64,000 bases of DNA from Panax quinquefolius. Taxonomy: Eukaryota; Streptophyta; Magnoliopsida; Apiales; Araliaceae. Under the pieces are notes generated by a model. The model had not been told where the DNA came from. It was given only the letters and a program-made list of their open reading frames with translations, and ran no database searches. The position numbers and the translations under genes are program-made. Location: NCBI GenBank assembly GCA_020205615.1, contig CM035170.1:14918980-14982979 (forward strand), given 5' to 3'. Below are positions 1 to 13,249 of the stretch, in pieces (the first letter of the stretch is position 1; every line of letters starts with the position of its first letter).

Positions 1-3000
1 CGCTTCAAAGGTAGGGGCTGTCCGTTCGGGTCCTTTGGCGTAGATGTTATGATGGCGGGCTATTGGTGAGCCCATGCACGATGATGTCGGGATCGGGGAT
101 CGCGTTTTGCGGCGATTGTTCTGATGATCATTGAGATTTTCCATGTGATAACTCTTCCACGGTATCTTTTGCTTTGGTCGGCGCCACACGCGATGTGGGC
201 CGTATAGGAGAAATATGATTGGGGCTCTTACACCTTTTCCTATTTCCTCCGGGGCGTCTGTGCTGCTCACGAGGGTTTGGCCAGAGAAGCTTGGCTAGGA
301 TTTTACCATTTCTGTTTGGTGAGTATTTCTCTTATCTTTTCCTTTCACAGGAGTTAAGAGTGTTCTTGATAGCGAGATGTTTTGCCATTGTGTTGGCGGT
401 TTGGGCTATGAGAGGCTTCCATGTTTGCGTCTGTGAGTGTGTTGGCTTAGATACCTATCCACGAGGATGACGATGGCACCATTCTATTTCTGAGGGGTCC
501 TTGTATCATGAGGGCTTCACTCATTGGCCGTATCTGGTGGAGTTCTTGACGTGTGCCATCATCATGGATTCCATACTCGGGGATCATTTGATCATCGGTT
601 TTGAGGATGGACACCCTCTTTGGAGTAAGTATTTGATTTCCACCGGAGATTTCCTCTTTTCACGGATGGAGGTGGGGAGCTCTATTTAGGAGGCGTCTTA
701 TTAGGAGCACCACAGGGGAGATTCAGTATCTGATCTTGCCTCTGTCGTCGGCGTCGTTGGCACATATCACGATCACCCGCCATTGATATTCCATTGTTGG
801 GGAGTTAACGGTTTTGATTTATCAGAGGTCCATGTACTCGGGAGATATTCCAGTGTTGGTGGCTCCTTACGCCTATTGGGCCCGATCCGTGCCACCTGTT
901 TTATGGGGGACATGGTTCTGGATCATTGATGATGATGGATTGGGTAGCTTGTGTTGAAACTCAAACCATATGACCCAGATTGATAGCTTGACCGGCGGTT
1001 GGATCGAGACACGAGATATTTATTGGCATTTGGCGTTGGGCGAGATCCGGCGAGGTGGAGACATTTGTTCCTTCGGCTCGGTGTTGGCCCCTCGGATGAC
1101 CCATTTGGTTTTGCTTGGCGTATGAGATCCTCCCCTTTATAGGCACGACATCCTGTTGATAGAGATCCGATGACTTAGGAGGAGTTACATCGGTGGGCGA
1201 GGATTGAGGATGTGGACATCGAGACCATTGTCTTCTTGATGTGTATTCTCGTTATATCTTTTGATAGGCCTCTGTTAGATATTGGGTGGTTATTCCCCAT
1301 TCTCGCTATATCTTTTGATAGGCCTCTGTTAGTAGTAGTAGGCGTTTGTGCCCCCATTTTCATGTATTTGTAGTGTGTATAGAGTGATGTATTAGATGAT
1401 GATATATTTAGGAATGTATGCACATTTTTTCATTCCTATATCATATTTCCATCCATTATATATTATGCATGTATCATGTTATGCATATGTATGTATGTCG
1501 GAGATACTCACGTATTGACCCTGGATGGTCTTATGACCGCGGCGCATGCGATGTCTTCTTGACGATTAGCCATATAGATCATACCCACCGTCGATGGTGG
1601 CATTGGGTATCTTGATCAGTAGTATGATAGCATGTCACCACCGAATAGGGTGGTTGTAGATCTGTTATTCTGACATACCATGACCCTTTTGGCATTTCGA
1701 GTTCTGCGAGGATTGTAGATGGGATCTTTAGAGCATTGGCTAGGCGATAGGCGGTATTTCGCTTTGGCACCCATGAGTTGACTCTACTACGAGAGGTATG
1801 CCGTTTGACGATCTTGCCTAAGGCCGGACCTTGCGTGCACATGGCTTTGGGAGACATGAGTAGGCGATTCATGACTCTCATCGGGATTGAGTAGCGAGTG
1901 TGTGCGGGATGGTGACATCTGCCGTATGATCTCTCGGCATTTTACGTGTGATGAGATTTGGCGCGGAGGATAGCTACTCACGACATTCGAGGATTTCACG
2001 TAGTGTCGGAGGATCATTGGCGTTTGGCGAGTTGATGTCTTGATACTATGTGTCTTGTCATACGTGTGTATGCGCGATACATGGATGAGATAGATATAAG
2101 CGTTATCATGGCGGTGAGAGCTCTCGGGGAGGTCGTACCATTGTACTATGATCGTGGCGAGAGACCTTGCGATCGGCGTCTCTCTTCGCCGTACTTACCG
2201 TCGGTGTGTTTCTTGGGAGTTCGATCATCTTTGTATGTGTGGTTTATGTCACACTTGCGGCCGGTTGGTACCTTTAGATGGCACGGTATTGTTTCTCCCA
2301 TGAGGTGGCTATGTAAGTATTCCTTTTAGCCCGGTGTGTATAGATGCTTTCGATCTGAGTCGCGCATTTTTGGCGGAATATCAAGAGATCCATTTAGCAT
2401 ATTGTTGTGCTCGGGGCTTTGCTCACCATCTGACTTCATTACTCATGCTACTCGGGCATGGATTTCCTCCTTTAGGCGGCTTGAGGCGTGACGACTTATC
2501 ATCCATTGGTAGTGATGTCATGATTTGACCCGTTCGAGTTTTCATCCTTTTGAGGCGGCGGTTATTTTCGACTTCTCGATACCTCTCGGTAGAGGCCGAT
2601 CTCGTGTATCGCTTGTTGGGATCGGCGTGAGCTATATTTTTTTTTCTGCCGATCGTCCGGTTATTCCATGAGTACTCGCATGGATGGAGCGGAGGTTTTA
2701 TCGGTTCGGCGATGTTCTGCGATCTGGGAGATTGAGTTAGGCGATGTAGAGCTATATGGAGGACATTAATACCTACATCGAGGAGGATCTGCTTTGTTGG
2801 GTTGCCAACATTTCTTACGGATTCTCCTAGTACCGATACTTTTGTGATCCGGCACTCGGCACGATATTTAGAAGCGAGTCTTCATCGATGACCTTTGAGA
2901 GAGATCGAGATCCGATCTATGATGTTGATTGCTCTTGATGTGAGGGACGCCGCTCTATTAGAGAGAGGCGAGGCATTAGCTCGTAGAGATGCATTGTTGT

Positions 3001-3270
3001 TGAAGCGGGATGAGGCCGGTCGAGAGCGAGAGATGCGATGATAGTTGAGCGGGATAGTGCTATATCTGCCGGGATGTGGTATCACGGATAATCTTGCGGT
3101 GAGGTCCCTTACCCTTTGGTATGATCGCGAGATGATGAGCACTTATATCGATGAGCATATGGTCATCATGCGGATAGCTCTGATCTGTTGGGTCGTGTGG
3201 ATATTCTTATCCGAGGAGACTACTGACTTTACCTCCTTCATCGAGAGGATGCCATGTTGGTTTTGTTAGC
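1..3270 (+). pseudogene. antisense accessory ORF (aORF) relic of the Tat element
   Basis: No long ORF survives, but the plus strand has gene-like composition and broken frames. These include open stretches at 501-689, 2048-2329 and 2334-2528. Near 2945-3040 a charged stretch rich in E, R, A and L looks like a coiled-coil segment and ends in a stop. The block lies beyond the integrase end of the minus-strand gypsy element and in the opposite orientation. That is where several Tat-lineage families (Retand, Grande, RIRE2) carry an antisense extra ORF. Such ORFs often resemble plant mobile domain or DUF7745-type proteins with C-terminal coiled coils. I could not confirm that domain from residues alone, so the position is the stronger evidence. 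Alternatively, part of this is an unrelated insertion. Confidence 0.35.
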
Positions 3271-4549
3271 TCGCATGTACCTGATTAAGTAGATGAGCTT
3301 GTATTTACCTTACAGACTAAACTTAGCCATTTTGTCATATGCGATTCACATTGTATATATATCAAACAACATTATATATGATGAGGAAATATATTTTTGG
3401 ATCACTTCCCTTTTAGATATGCCTTGCTTTATTTGCTTGATATTTTACTTTGCTTGAGGGCTTGTGATCTTGATGAATTTTGAATTCTTCCTTGGTGGAT
3501 GGACATTGAGTTGTCTCTGGATAGTTCGAAATGGATCATCGATCTATGTATATCCTACCATCTTTGGTGTCTTGGGACTTGTTTACGAATGGAAATGTGG
3601 AGAGGAGTGTGGCTTTCCTCTACGAGATTGGCCGCACCCACGGATGGTCGCCATGATACTTTTATTTAGGAGAAGCCTAGTTAATTCCACCTCTTATGGT
3701 TTAGTATTGCTCTTGAGGTATATGGCCATGACTTAGATGGTCGTAGAATCTCTATTTGGGAGGAGTTTAGGTAATTCCATCCCTTTGATGCGAATAGAAT
3801 GACATATAATGGATTGAAAGGAATCCCACACCGATTGATGATGGTTTGTGTTTTGGTAGGGGTGAGACCGCACCATGAATGGTACTACGTCGTACTCTAT
3901 TGAAGAGGAGATCGGTCTGCGTAGTTCGAACCTAGTGTAAGAGGTTCAACGCTGTATATGGCTGATATGGTGTAGGAATGTTTTTGGTTGTTTTTGTTTT
4001 TGTAAGGAGAAGAGGGTAGAAATGTTTTTGTTGTTTTTGTTTTATTGCGACCGGCCCATATGAAATGGTTGCCTACGTACTCTAATTGAAGAGGAGATCG
4101 GTCGGCGTAGTTACCCCCTCGGTGAGCGAGAAAGAAAAGCGTAATCCCATGTGCGGTCGGAGTGCGGGGAGGAGAAAGTTTAATCCTAGGTTGAGGATAA
4201 AATGCTGCGGTGGAAAGTTTGATCCCATGTATGGGTAGCCAAATCATGAACATGAGAGGGATTCAATCCACGGTGGGATGACCTAAGTTGTATGAGCCTG
4301 AAAAGGAGAAAAGCGGTTCTTGGCTTGAAGAGTATGTTTCCTGAGGGGCAAAGTGTAGAAAAGTTGTAGGTGGTAAAGGGTTAAAGAACCGGAATGGTGG
4401 TGACACGATGATTATGCACCGGGGTGTTTCTTTGGTTACTTGAGACATAATACCCAGTTTCACGATGTCTCGAGTTGATGAGTTGTGAAATTCATCGCCA
4501 TCCATTTCTTGTAATCTAAGGCGCCTCCTGTCGATACTTCTTTGACAAT
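3271..4549. other. non-coding spacer between integrase and aORF of the Tat element
   Basis: No conserved domain was recognised on either strand. It holds a local duplication described separately. Such spacers between pol and the aORF are usual in Tat elements. Confidence 0.4.
3892..4112. repeat. local tandem duplication, about 185-bp period
   Basis: A block reading GAAGAGGAGATCGGTC, with flanks, occurs at 3892-3926 and again at 4077-4112. Between them, T-rich blocks around AATGTTTTTG occur twice, about 48 bp apart. Confidence 0.7.
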
Positions 4550-5530
4550 AAGCGGGCCTTCCCGAGTTAGGGCGAATTTTCCTTTTGATTTGATCTTGGT
4601 TGTCGAGAATCTTCTTGAAACCAAGTCGTGTTGTTTAAATTAAAGTAAGCCCAGGACTTTTTGTTGTAGGATCTGGCGATCCTTTGTTGATATAATGACC
4701 ATGGAAGATAGCCGCGGTTACCTTTAAATCTATCGAGAGACAATTGGTGATACTATCTTGTACCCATTGGTTTTCATCCGGTGGCGTCGATCGACACTCT
4801 GAGAGATTCCATCTCAACTTCTATGGGAACCTTTGCTTCCATCCCATAGAGTTAAAGCGTGAGGGGTTGCCCCGGTTGAAGTAAGCATTGAAGTTACGTA
4901 GGCTAACAGAGTAAAAGCAATAAGTTAGGCCAATCTTTGTGGTTGGCGGACATCTTTTGCATAATCTTCTTGATATTTTTGTTAGCCGCTTCAACAACAG
5001 ACCATTCATCTTGGACGATAGATGACGAGTTAAGATGTTTGATGTGGAATCTCTTTGCATAATTCCTCCATCATTTTGTTGTTGAGGTTTTGGCATTGTC
5101 GACACAATCACCTCTGGTTGTCCATATCGACAAATGACATTGTTTACGATGAAAGCAATGATGACTTCTTTAGTGACCACAGGGAAGGAGGCATTTCTAC
5201 CCACTTGGTGAAGTAGTCGATCATGGTGAAGATAAATCGGTGACCATTCTTGGCTTTAGGCTCGATGGGCCCATAACGTCCATTCCCCACATTGAGAAGG
5301 GCGAAGCGAACTCATATTGTGGAGCTCCGTGGAGGGGCGTGTATAGCATTCCCATGAATCTGGCGCGATAGCATCTTTTGCGTGGTCGTTGCAATCGACT
5401 TTGAGAGATAGCCCGATAATGTCCCGTCACGAGGACTTTCTTGACAAGGAGGGGCCACTCATGTGGGGGCCCACACTCTCCATGGATTTCATCCATAAGC
5501 CTTTGGGCTTGATCTTTGTCTAGACACACG
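4550..5530 (-). pseudogene. Tat integrase relic (zinc-binding domain, core and C-terminal part)
   Basis: This is the degenerate integrase of the minus-strand gypsy element. At 5221-5529 the frame shows the N-terminal zinc-binding region followed by the start of the core, including the motif FSMWGMDVMGP, which in intact relatives contains the first catalytic Asp. At 4821-5204 the core continues with VVTKEV and NNVICRYGQPEVI. The expected SDN after it is lost to mutation, so the second catalytic Asp is not intact. QMNG-like and AANK-like blocks can be traced in shifted frames. At 4635-4817 the post-core segment with WVQDSI survives. The gene is split over at least three frames and cannot be functional. 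Family membership (Ty3/gypsy, Tat) rests on these block motifs. Confidence 0.8.
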
Positions 5531-5553
5531 AGAGACCTAGTCCTGCATCTCTT

Positions 5554-6300
5554 TTATAGAAGCGCATCTCCACTCGGGTAGAACTTCATAGCAAGTCGAT
5601 GGATCCGCCTTTTCTCGGTCGGGCTCGCCTCGGTGGGTGTAGATCCATCTCGCGGATATTCCTTGATATCTTGATACCAAGGAGGTTGGATGGGAGGTAG
5701 CTCATCGATACTTCTCAACGTAATTCCCATAAATTTGGGGCCTTGTGCGAGGAAAATTGTGGCGCTTGGCAAGTGTTCCTTGTCGATATCTCGAATCGAG
5801 GAGGCCAAAGTTGCTAATCGTCCGCGAAATCATTCTATTATGAGGAATGTGTAGAAAGGAGATTTCTTGAACTCAAAAGCCATCTTCAAAACTGTTGCCG
5901 ATGGTAAAGGCGACAAATGTAGTTCCTTGGTTTGATAGACTCGGTGGATTATCGATTACCAACTCAAAATCTCGAGGGCGATTAACGCTTGATGCCCGTT
6001 GAGCGGGCAAGTTTTAGCCCCATGAGGCGACCTTCATACTCGGTAGTATTGTTGGTCTTGACAAAGCTGTAATTTGGCGACAGCGGGATCTGCTCCCGTG
6101 CGAGATATTAGAATTGCTCGACTCAGAACCTTCCATATTAACACTCCATCAAAATACATCTTCCATGATTGGCGGCGTATCGTCTTGATGGTGTTCTTTG
6201 TCTTGTCATTACTCCTTCATCGAAAATATGTTTCCAAGGGTTTGAAATCCCCTGAAGGTGCGGCGACGATTGATCTACGATTCCTTGACCTTTGATGGAC
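5554..6300 (-). pseudogene. Tat RNase H relic and RNase H-integrase linker
   Basis: Around 6000-6060, in one minus-strand frame, the stretch TNNTTEYEGRLMGLKLARS is clear. This is the TNN-x-x-EYEA block of the extra RNase H domain found in Tat elements, and it contains the catalytic Glu. The frame then breaks at a stop. At 5554-5808 an open stretch with PPWYQDIKEYP and RRIHRLAMKFY matches the linker that precedes the integrase zinc-binding domain in these polyproteins. The order and strand agree with the integrase immediately downstream. The first catalytic Asp block upstream is too degraded to recognise. Confidence 0.7.
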
Positions 6301-6359
6301 TTTTGAGTCACATATCGATGTCAAATTGTTGTAGGATCAAGCTGCCGTCTGGACGACCG

Positions 6360-7640
6360 ACAATTTAACATGGGTTTGTTGAACACGTGCTTGAGAGGAT
6401 CCACGCGGGGATATGAGATGGGTTGTGTGACCATGGAGGTAATGTTGTAACCTCATGGAAGCCCATGCTAAAAAAGCACAACCGTCTTCTCGATCGAGTG
6501 TACTTGTGTTCACTTCTTCTTTGAACCTTTTCTTTGAGGTAATAGATAGCTCGTTCTTGGCCTCTATCGTCTTTACTGTCCCGGCATCTGACCCATGGCA
6601 TTGTCACTTATGGAGACGGATACATGAGCAGAGGGAACATCATCCACAGGTGGTACCAAGATGGGAGCTTTGACTAGCTATTTCTTGATTGTGTAGGAAG
6701 GCATTACGGCACTCATCATTCCATTTCATGGAGGAGTTCTTCCTTAATAACTTGAAGATTGGCTCACGAGTTCTTTGTGAGTTGGAGATAAACTTCTTGA
6801 TGAAGTTGATCCTTCCCAAAAATCCGTATTTCCTTCTCATCACGAGGAATGGGCATTTCCGTGATGGCTTGGATTTTGGCGGGGATCCATTTCGATCCCT
6901 TTGTGGTGACTAGAAATCCTAGCAACTTGCACGATTTAACGCCAAAGCGCGCGCCATTTAGTTGGATTCAACTTCAAGTTGTACTTACATGACTTTGTTG
7001 AACAACTTTACGAGATGGTCTAGATGGTCATCCTCCTTAGGGACTTGACAATGATGTCATCCACGTAGATCTCGATCTCTTTATGCATTAAGTCGTGAAA
7101 AAGAGCCATCATAGCTTCGTTGATAGGTAGCTCACGGCATTGATGAGTAGAATGACAACCGTCTATAGCAAAAAGTTCCCCAAGGAGTGATGAAAGCGGT
7201 CTTCTCACGATCTTCCTCGGCAACCATGATCGATGGTACCCATGAAAGCAATCGGCAAAAAGAGTACATGTCGTATTGCTTGCGATATTATCGATGAGAA
7301 TGTGGATAAATGGCACGGAAAAGCTATCTTTTAAGAAAGCTTTGTTCAAGTCCGGTAATCCACATGAAACTCGCACCTTCCCTCCGGTTTAGAAATGCAG
7401 GCACAATGTTGGATATCCACTCGGGATATGTAGACACCATGATGATGCTGACTTGAAATTGTTTCACAATTTCTTCTTTCACCTTTAAACTCCATTCGGG
7501 TTTTCAATCGCTTTGAGCTTTTGCTTTGCGGCTTAAATCCCTCTTTAATGGGAAGGCGATGAAGGACAATGTCGATTGGATAAACCCACCATGTCTTCAT
7601 GAGACCATGCAAACACATCCTGGAATTGGGTTAATAAGCG
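6360..7640 (-). pseudogene. Tat reverse transcriptase relic
   Basis: The reverse transcriptase copies element RNA into cDNA. Here it is spread over several frames. At 7346-7618 the start of the domain shows VHRLPIKEGFKP-like and CEFHVDYR blocks. At 7020-7376 there is ALFHDLMHKEIEIYVDD, with the catalytic YVDD box intact and followed by IIVKS. At 6640-6843 the connection region shows FLGRINFI and EPIFKLLRK. At 6365-6607 ERAIYYL-type residues belong to the first RNase H region. The spacing between blocks is close to that of intact relatives, so decay is mainly by small indels and substitutions rather than large deletion. Confidence 0.85.
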
Positions 7641-8829
7641 TAACCATGTCGTTCCGTTGGTTTGGGGTAAGGTCACGAACCAATCTGGATTAACTTAGGG
7701 CTTTCTAAGGTTAGAGATTGAAAGAAGTGGTTTGATCAAGGTTGGGTTTGGGTTTGTCTTTGACCCATTCTTGAATTTACGGAGGCACCTCAATGTCGTC
7801 CTGGAGATCCATCAAATTGAATTCATCTCTACATCAAAGTCTGATCCTTGTGTAGGAGAGCATCGTATCCATGAATCTGAGCACATCTAAATTGAGTCTG
7901 AAAACAAAATATGCTTTCACTTAGTATATATGAAATCGTTGATCATACCAGTGTTAGCATATCTTGGCAAAATAAAGCGCTATCTTGTATGTCTGAAAAA
8001 GTAAGCGGTTATTATATCTACTGAGGCGAAAAAATTTACGCGCTTTACCTGTCGACCAAAGCGAGGAATGTTGTTCCAATTGGTAAGGGTAAAGTCAAGG
8101 TGGACCCTTGATGATGGAGGATTGTCATCATCCTCCTTGTCCCGAATGATGGCCATTACGTCGAGGCGATCATCGTCAGGGTGTGTATCTGTTGGTATGT
8201 TCATCATGGGCGATGATCGCGCGTGCAGACATTATTCGGACAACGTTTTCCTTGATTCTCGCTCCTTTTCTTCCCGATTGCGGGATTTGGAATAACAATT
8301 TTCTTTTCCTCCACCGGTTTGGCTTAGGAAATAACATAGCCATGACATTGGTGGCACCTTTATTGGAGGTTGTGCGGACTCGAGTTTGAAAGCGAAGCCG
8401 AGCGCCACATGGTTGAAAGCTAAAGAATCTGTTGATGCTTATGAGGATTCACATGACTAGGCTGGCGAGAATAGCCTAGTCTAAATTATTCCGACTTGCT
8501 TGGTTAATCAGAATGGGGTCTTTGATACCACAGGCCATCTTTACCCACCCTTGTCTGGCTTATGACCCAATGACATCATTTCTTGAGTGGTGACATTACC
8601 TCGGCGAAATGTGGGGTTGAGCGATGGTGCTCAATAGCGTGGTATTGGGTGTTGCTTATTTCAAAGCATGAAAACTTCTTGGTTCTACATCTGCATTGGC
8701 ATTGATGAATGGAATGTCCCCGTCTTGAGGAATCTCTGGTTCGGCGTTGGCCGTGACCGAGCTATTGTTGATAATGTACTTGATTGTTGGTGAAGGGTGG
8801 AGGGACTTGCCCTTGCCGTATGGATCCAT
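7641..8829 (-). pseudogene. degraded protease-RT connecting region of the Tat polyprotein
   Basis: The segment lies between the protease and RT blocks of the minus-strand element, and its length suits the known interdomain stretch. No frame stays open over a recognisable motif. A short acidic open stretch at 7980-8207 is all that stands out. It is assigned to the polyprotein by position only. Confidence 0.45.
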
Positions 8830-9200
8830 GGTCATCCCAAGAAGCGGGTTGTATCCGAATCTATCTTGAGCACATGGAAGGATCTGCGAGAATGTATGAG
8901 GGCCAATTTGATTGGCGGCTCAATTACTCCAACCAAATTCTGGCGGGCTCCATCAAAAGCTTTGATGATAGTATGGCTACTCCGAATTCGGTTGAGATTG
9001 ATATTCATCTTCACCAAGGTGGCATATGGGCGAGATATTCAAAGAGGAACCTCCATCTATTAAGACTCCGGCCACCATATATCCAGGAGGACAAAACCCT
9101 AAATGTGCAATGGTTTGCAATGACCGGTCCCTTGAGGATGGTATGTCATCATCGATGAAGGATATCACATTGTTGTTGAAAATGTGATCAACCATGTGTT
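8830..9200 (-). pseudogene. Tat aspartic protease relic
   Basis: At 8977-9195 the minus strand reads GVLIDGGSSLNISPI. This matches the retropepsin active site of gypsy elements (hydrophobic pair, Asp, Gly/Asn, Gly, Ser, then LN), with the catalytic Asp preserved. The following frame at 8832-9017 contains IKAFDGARQNLVGVIE, the usual RAFDG block downstream of the active site. A frame change lies between the two blocks. The gene would have released gag and pol proteins from the precursor and is now inactive. Confidence 0.85.
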
Positions 9201-9349
9201 GAAACTTTTACGTATCCACTAATGTGGGAGATGAAACTTCTTCTAGAACCTTTAACAAGACCTTCAGGTGATTCTCTCGAGGTTAGGACCAAGTCCAAAA
9301 TTGATATTTGTGGTGGAGCTTCCTTGAAGCTTAAACCCACCGAACCTTC

Positions 9350-11570
9350 GTTATGACCCACGCGCGGAGGAATTTTTCAATCTTCTCCATGGGTATTTTC
9401 CCTTTGATTTGGTGGTGGGGTTCATCATCCGATGGGGAAGATATAGTGGATTTTCCTTTGACACTGCAGCAGTGGTATGTGAGGTGGATCCTTCACCTTC
9501 TCCATAATTCCATGGAACCTTGCATGAAGCTAACAATAGGATATTGTGCTCTGCATGGCAAGTTGATTGGCTCGGGAGCGGCCACTTTCAAAGGATTGTT
9601 TCCTCCTTTGAGTTGAATTATTGGTGTTGTGAGCAAAGTATTAATCCCTTCAACTTCAGTGGATATAACTGCTACCACACTTTTCCACTTAGTAGGGCTG
9701 CATTCTCACTTGCACGTAACACGGTGTCGTTATCACATGGCGCAGATACACCACTTGTCGATTAGATTTTGAATAAGGTGGCGGAGTGCCCAACATTCTT
9801 ACGTCTTGTGACCATGAGGCCCAGGAGTGGTATTGACATACTCCATCGAGTTGTACCATCCCGAGCGGGGGTTGATTGGAGGTAGAAGGGCGATCCTTCC
9901 TTCATTGATTAACATGTGAAGGATTTCCTCCATGGGTTGGCCCAAATAGGTGAATTCCGTTTGTTGGCGAAATCCGACGGACTTTGGCATTTGCTCTCTT
10001 AAATCACTTTGTCTTTTCGACATTTCATTTTACGAAAGTGGCGAGGAATATTCATGATGATTGGTAGGAGGCGGCATGCTCTGGTGATTAATTGCCGAGT
10101 CACTTGATCTTTGATAAGTCACCGATTCGCCATTGCTCAATTTGTTTGCAGAGAGCTTTCATCTTTCGTTCCATTGTGAATTGGAACTTAGCATAATCCA
10201 TCTGTCATCATCGTCTTTGATGGTGCAGGAGGAATCACAATTTGAAGTTGGAACTCATCCCATTGCTCCAATTAATCATGTTGACCTCTTCTTCTTTGTG
10301 TTGAGGAAGAGGTTGTCTTGTCTGTGAGGATGATCGGGTTTGGTGACTCGATCTCTCCATTATCTATTAGGTCCTGGATCTTGTGTTTGAGGCCCAACAA
10401 TCCACGAGTATCATGTCCAGTGCCCGGCATGATAAACACATTTCTAGCGACATTGAAACCCCATCCATTAGAAATTTGGTGGTGGAAGAAGATGTGTAAT
10501 TTTCTTACGTGTTGTCGGAAGATTAAGAATGTTCTCGAGGTATCCCCTAAGGGTGTAAACACTTTCGATGGCGTTTGACTTCTCCACCTTTTGGTATTGG
10601 AGGGTTTTGCGATTTGTCTTTGGAAAGGGAGTGTAGTTTCTCCTTTGAATGGGCATACTTTGATTGCCTTTTTGCCCTGTAGTATCGGGAAACATCTTCC
10701 TCTTTCTTTTTATGGACCCTCAGAGTTGTTCCCATAATTTCCAGTTGGATGTGATCAACAACGACTTTGAGTGCGGCTAGGTCTTGAATCTTTCTGACTT
10801 AAACCCCATTTTAGCCGTCTCCCCATGTTTAACCATTTGAAAAATGGTTTGCCGATCTTAAGCTAAAACTCTCTCATAGAAGGGAGCTTCTTGTATATCT
10901 ATGAATGTCATGACCATTTACGATTACGACATGGCATGACTAACTTGGGCGACCAGCGTCTCCACCTTTGAGCATACTCTCTGAAAGACTAGATTAGGCT
11001 GTTTCTTGATCTTGGTAATTTGATCTGGATCGGGAGCCATTTGAGTTTGAAAAGCGTATTGAGTGAGGAAGGCATGTGCTAGCTCTTCCCGGTTTGGATT
11101 TTTGGAGTTGTCTAATCTTGTGTACCACGAGCAGGCTTCTCGGTTAGACTCTTTTGGAATAATTGCATTACGAGTTTTTCATCCTCTGCATAGGATCCAG
11201 TTCTCCAATAAAGACTTTTAAATGTGTATAAGGATCCCCTAACCCGTCATATTTTTCAAAGTCGGGGAGTTTTAAATTTTTACGGATAGTGAACACCGGA
11301 AAAATACATAGATCGACATATGAAACACTCCGTGTGTTCCAATTCCTTTGATAAGCGAAAGGTCTCTCTTCATTTGGAGGACTTTCTTTTTGATGTCACC
11401 ATTATGCGGATCTCGATTGGAATGGGCGGCATCATGCGTTTTGTTGGTCGTATCAAACTGTGGTTCGGTATATGTAATGGCCAGAATTCCTCCTTGTGTG
11501 GAGGGCTCGGTATGTACGGGTATTTTTTGACCTGTGTGGTGGTGTAATTCTTTTAATAGAACATCCAAAT
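9350..11570 (-). pseudogene. Tat gag relic
   Basis: Near 11272-11568 the minus-strand frame shows a Pro/Gly/His-rich N-terminal part, then LSLIKGIGTHGVFHMS, typical of the start of the gag core in these elements. Frames at 10272-10562 show GHDT and LKHKIQDLIDNGEIESP, the GH-x-T--C--LK---Q-LID block at the gag/protease border. At 9799-10023 there is a related stretch with PGPHGHKT. The gene would have encoded the structural capsid protein. At least five frame changes and several stops are present. No intact CCHC knuckle was found. Confidence 0.75.
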
Positions 11571-12392
11571 CATAATCTGTTTGCTTAACCCATCGAATTC
11601 TTTTGCGGCTGGATTAAGTTCGATCTGGTCGGATAATGACATGATTATTGTAGAGCTGTTTGCCTTTTTGGACTTTAATGGGGTAGTAGGTCCGATTGAT
11701 TCCTATGAAAAGACTGGCATAGTTTAGTCCTTAGGGAAGGTGTATAATGACATGCTATGTGATGTGTCCATTTTAGGAATTTTATCACCTGCAAAATGGG
11801 TGTCATTTGTTTGTAGCATGTATGTGGACACATTTACTTCATATTTCTCATTACATGGAGATAGATATGGAATGAAATTACAAGTAATTGTGTTTACAAG
11901 TAATTGAAATGAGAGCATGAAGAGACTTTCCTTCATTTTGGGTTTATCGAGGTGACCTATCTTAGGTTACTCTCATGGCTTTTTTGGCGTGAAGGTTCCC
12001 AAATCATCGCATGATCTACTAGGCGGGAAGTTAATCCGGTCTTTCAACTGGAAGCGAATTTGGGTGGTGCCTTTCACGAGCCTCGGAGAATTAGTCTTCT
12101 CACGAGTCCGATAATCAAATCACAAGGGATAGCCTCTGGTGGAGGGACCACACAACATACATTCACATACATCGCGTCTCACCGTATGAAATGATGACAT
12201 GTGCGAAGCACTAATATCATAATGCGCTTTATAGTCTGAAGCACTAACATCACCCGAGATATGATCACGAAGCACTAAGCTCAAACAAGACATGCATTCG
12301 TACACATTCATCCAATGTAAATGCAACATCCACACACAAGCATATAATGAGTTTTGAAAAGATTGTAGTAGCGGCTTAAGTCCTCTTCTTTG
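11571..12392 (-). other. leader between PBS and gag of the Tat element
   Basis: No coding motif was found. The segment has three scattered copies of GAAGCACTAA between 12205 and 12280. It would be the untranslated leader of the genomic RNA. Confidence 0.5.
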
Positions 12393-12412
12393 GAGTCCCC
12401 AATGAGTCGCCA
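12393..12412 (-). other. primer-binding site (PBS) of the Tat element
   Basis: On the minus strand this reads TGGCGACTCATTGGGGAC and two more bases. Starting with TGG (complement of the tRNA CCA end) and lying between the LTR and gag, it fits a PBS. The TGGCGACTC form is common in Tat/Ogre-type elements. The tRNA was not identified. Confidence 0.65.
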
Positions 12413-12755
12413 CTTTCGGACGTCGGGATTTTTCGGTGTCCTTTTCAGATTCTTACTTGTTCTTTGGTGTTCTCATTTTAGGTGAGATTTGTTTGAAAAA
12501 AAAAGTGAAAAAGGTCCGACATGTATAATGTCGACGATGGGACTGATAAAGTCGCCGATTGGTTTTTAAATGGTTGTACCACAACCTGGCCAGAAAAGGT
12601 TTGCACATTGACCCGATGATGTGACAACGATATCTGGTCGGTGAAAAAGAGATTCATTTAGGGTCAGGGGACTTGGTTATCGGGGGGAAGGTGTTAGGCA
12701 CCCCAGACATCCGTGTTACCACGGTGGCCGCCTCTTTTCAAGAAACTATTATATG

Positions 12756-12782
12756 AGTGTGTGTGTGTGTGTGTGTGTGTGG
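12756..12782. repeat. (GT)n microsatellite
   Basis: About 12 GT units inside the Tat LTR. Confidence 0.9.
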
Positions 12783-13249
12783 ATGTCGATGTCTTTGTTA
12801 TAAGAAAGTTGTGCGAGGCCTCGTTCGAACCTATATACACAGGGTTTGAATTTATATAAAAATTGATTTTTAGCAAGATATGGCAATGATGTTTTATAAA
12901 GAGGTTTTCAAACCACGATGCTCAATAGGAATTGAGACCTTTTACACTCCATTTTATTAAGTGATAATTTGGATTGATTTTATTTGACGGATCTGAAGCA
13001 TCCGTATGAAAAAATAATACATCCAAAAATAATGCCGACTTCCTCGTGGGTATGGAAACCATCGAGGAAATTGAGACATCGCAGAATAATTTACAAGCTA
13101 CTTACAATTGAAAAATGTCCATCACGGGACCGAATCTAGATCGATGAGATGAATCAGTGATCACATGATTCCTAAGCGCCTGAAATATTATAATTTGTAT
13201 AAAAGCGATAGCGGTATATATATAAAAGCGGTAAATATATATATATCTG

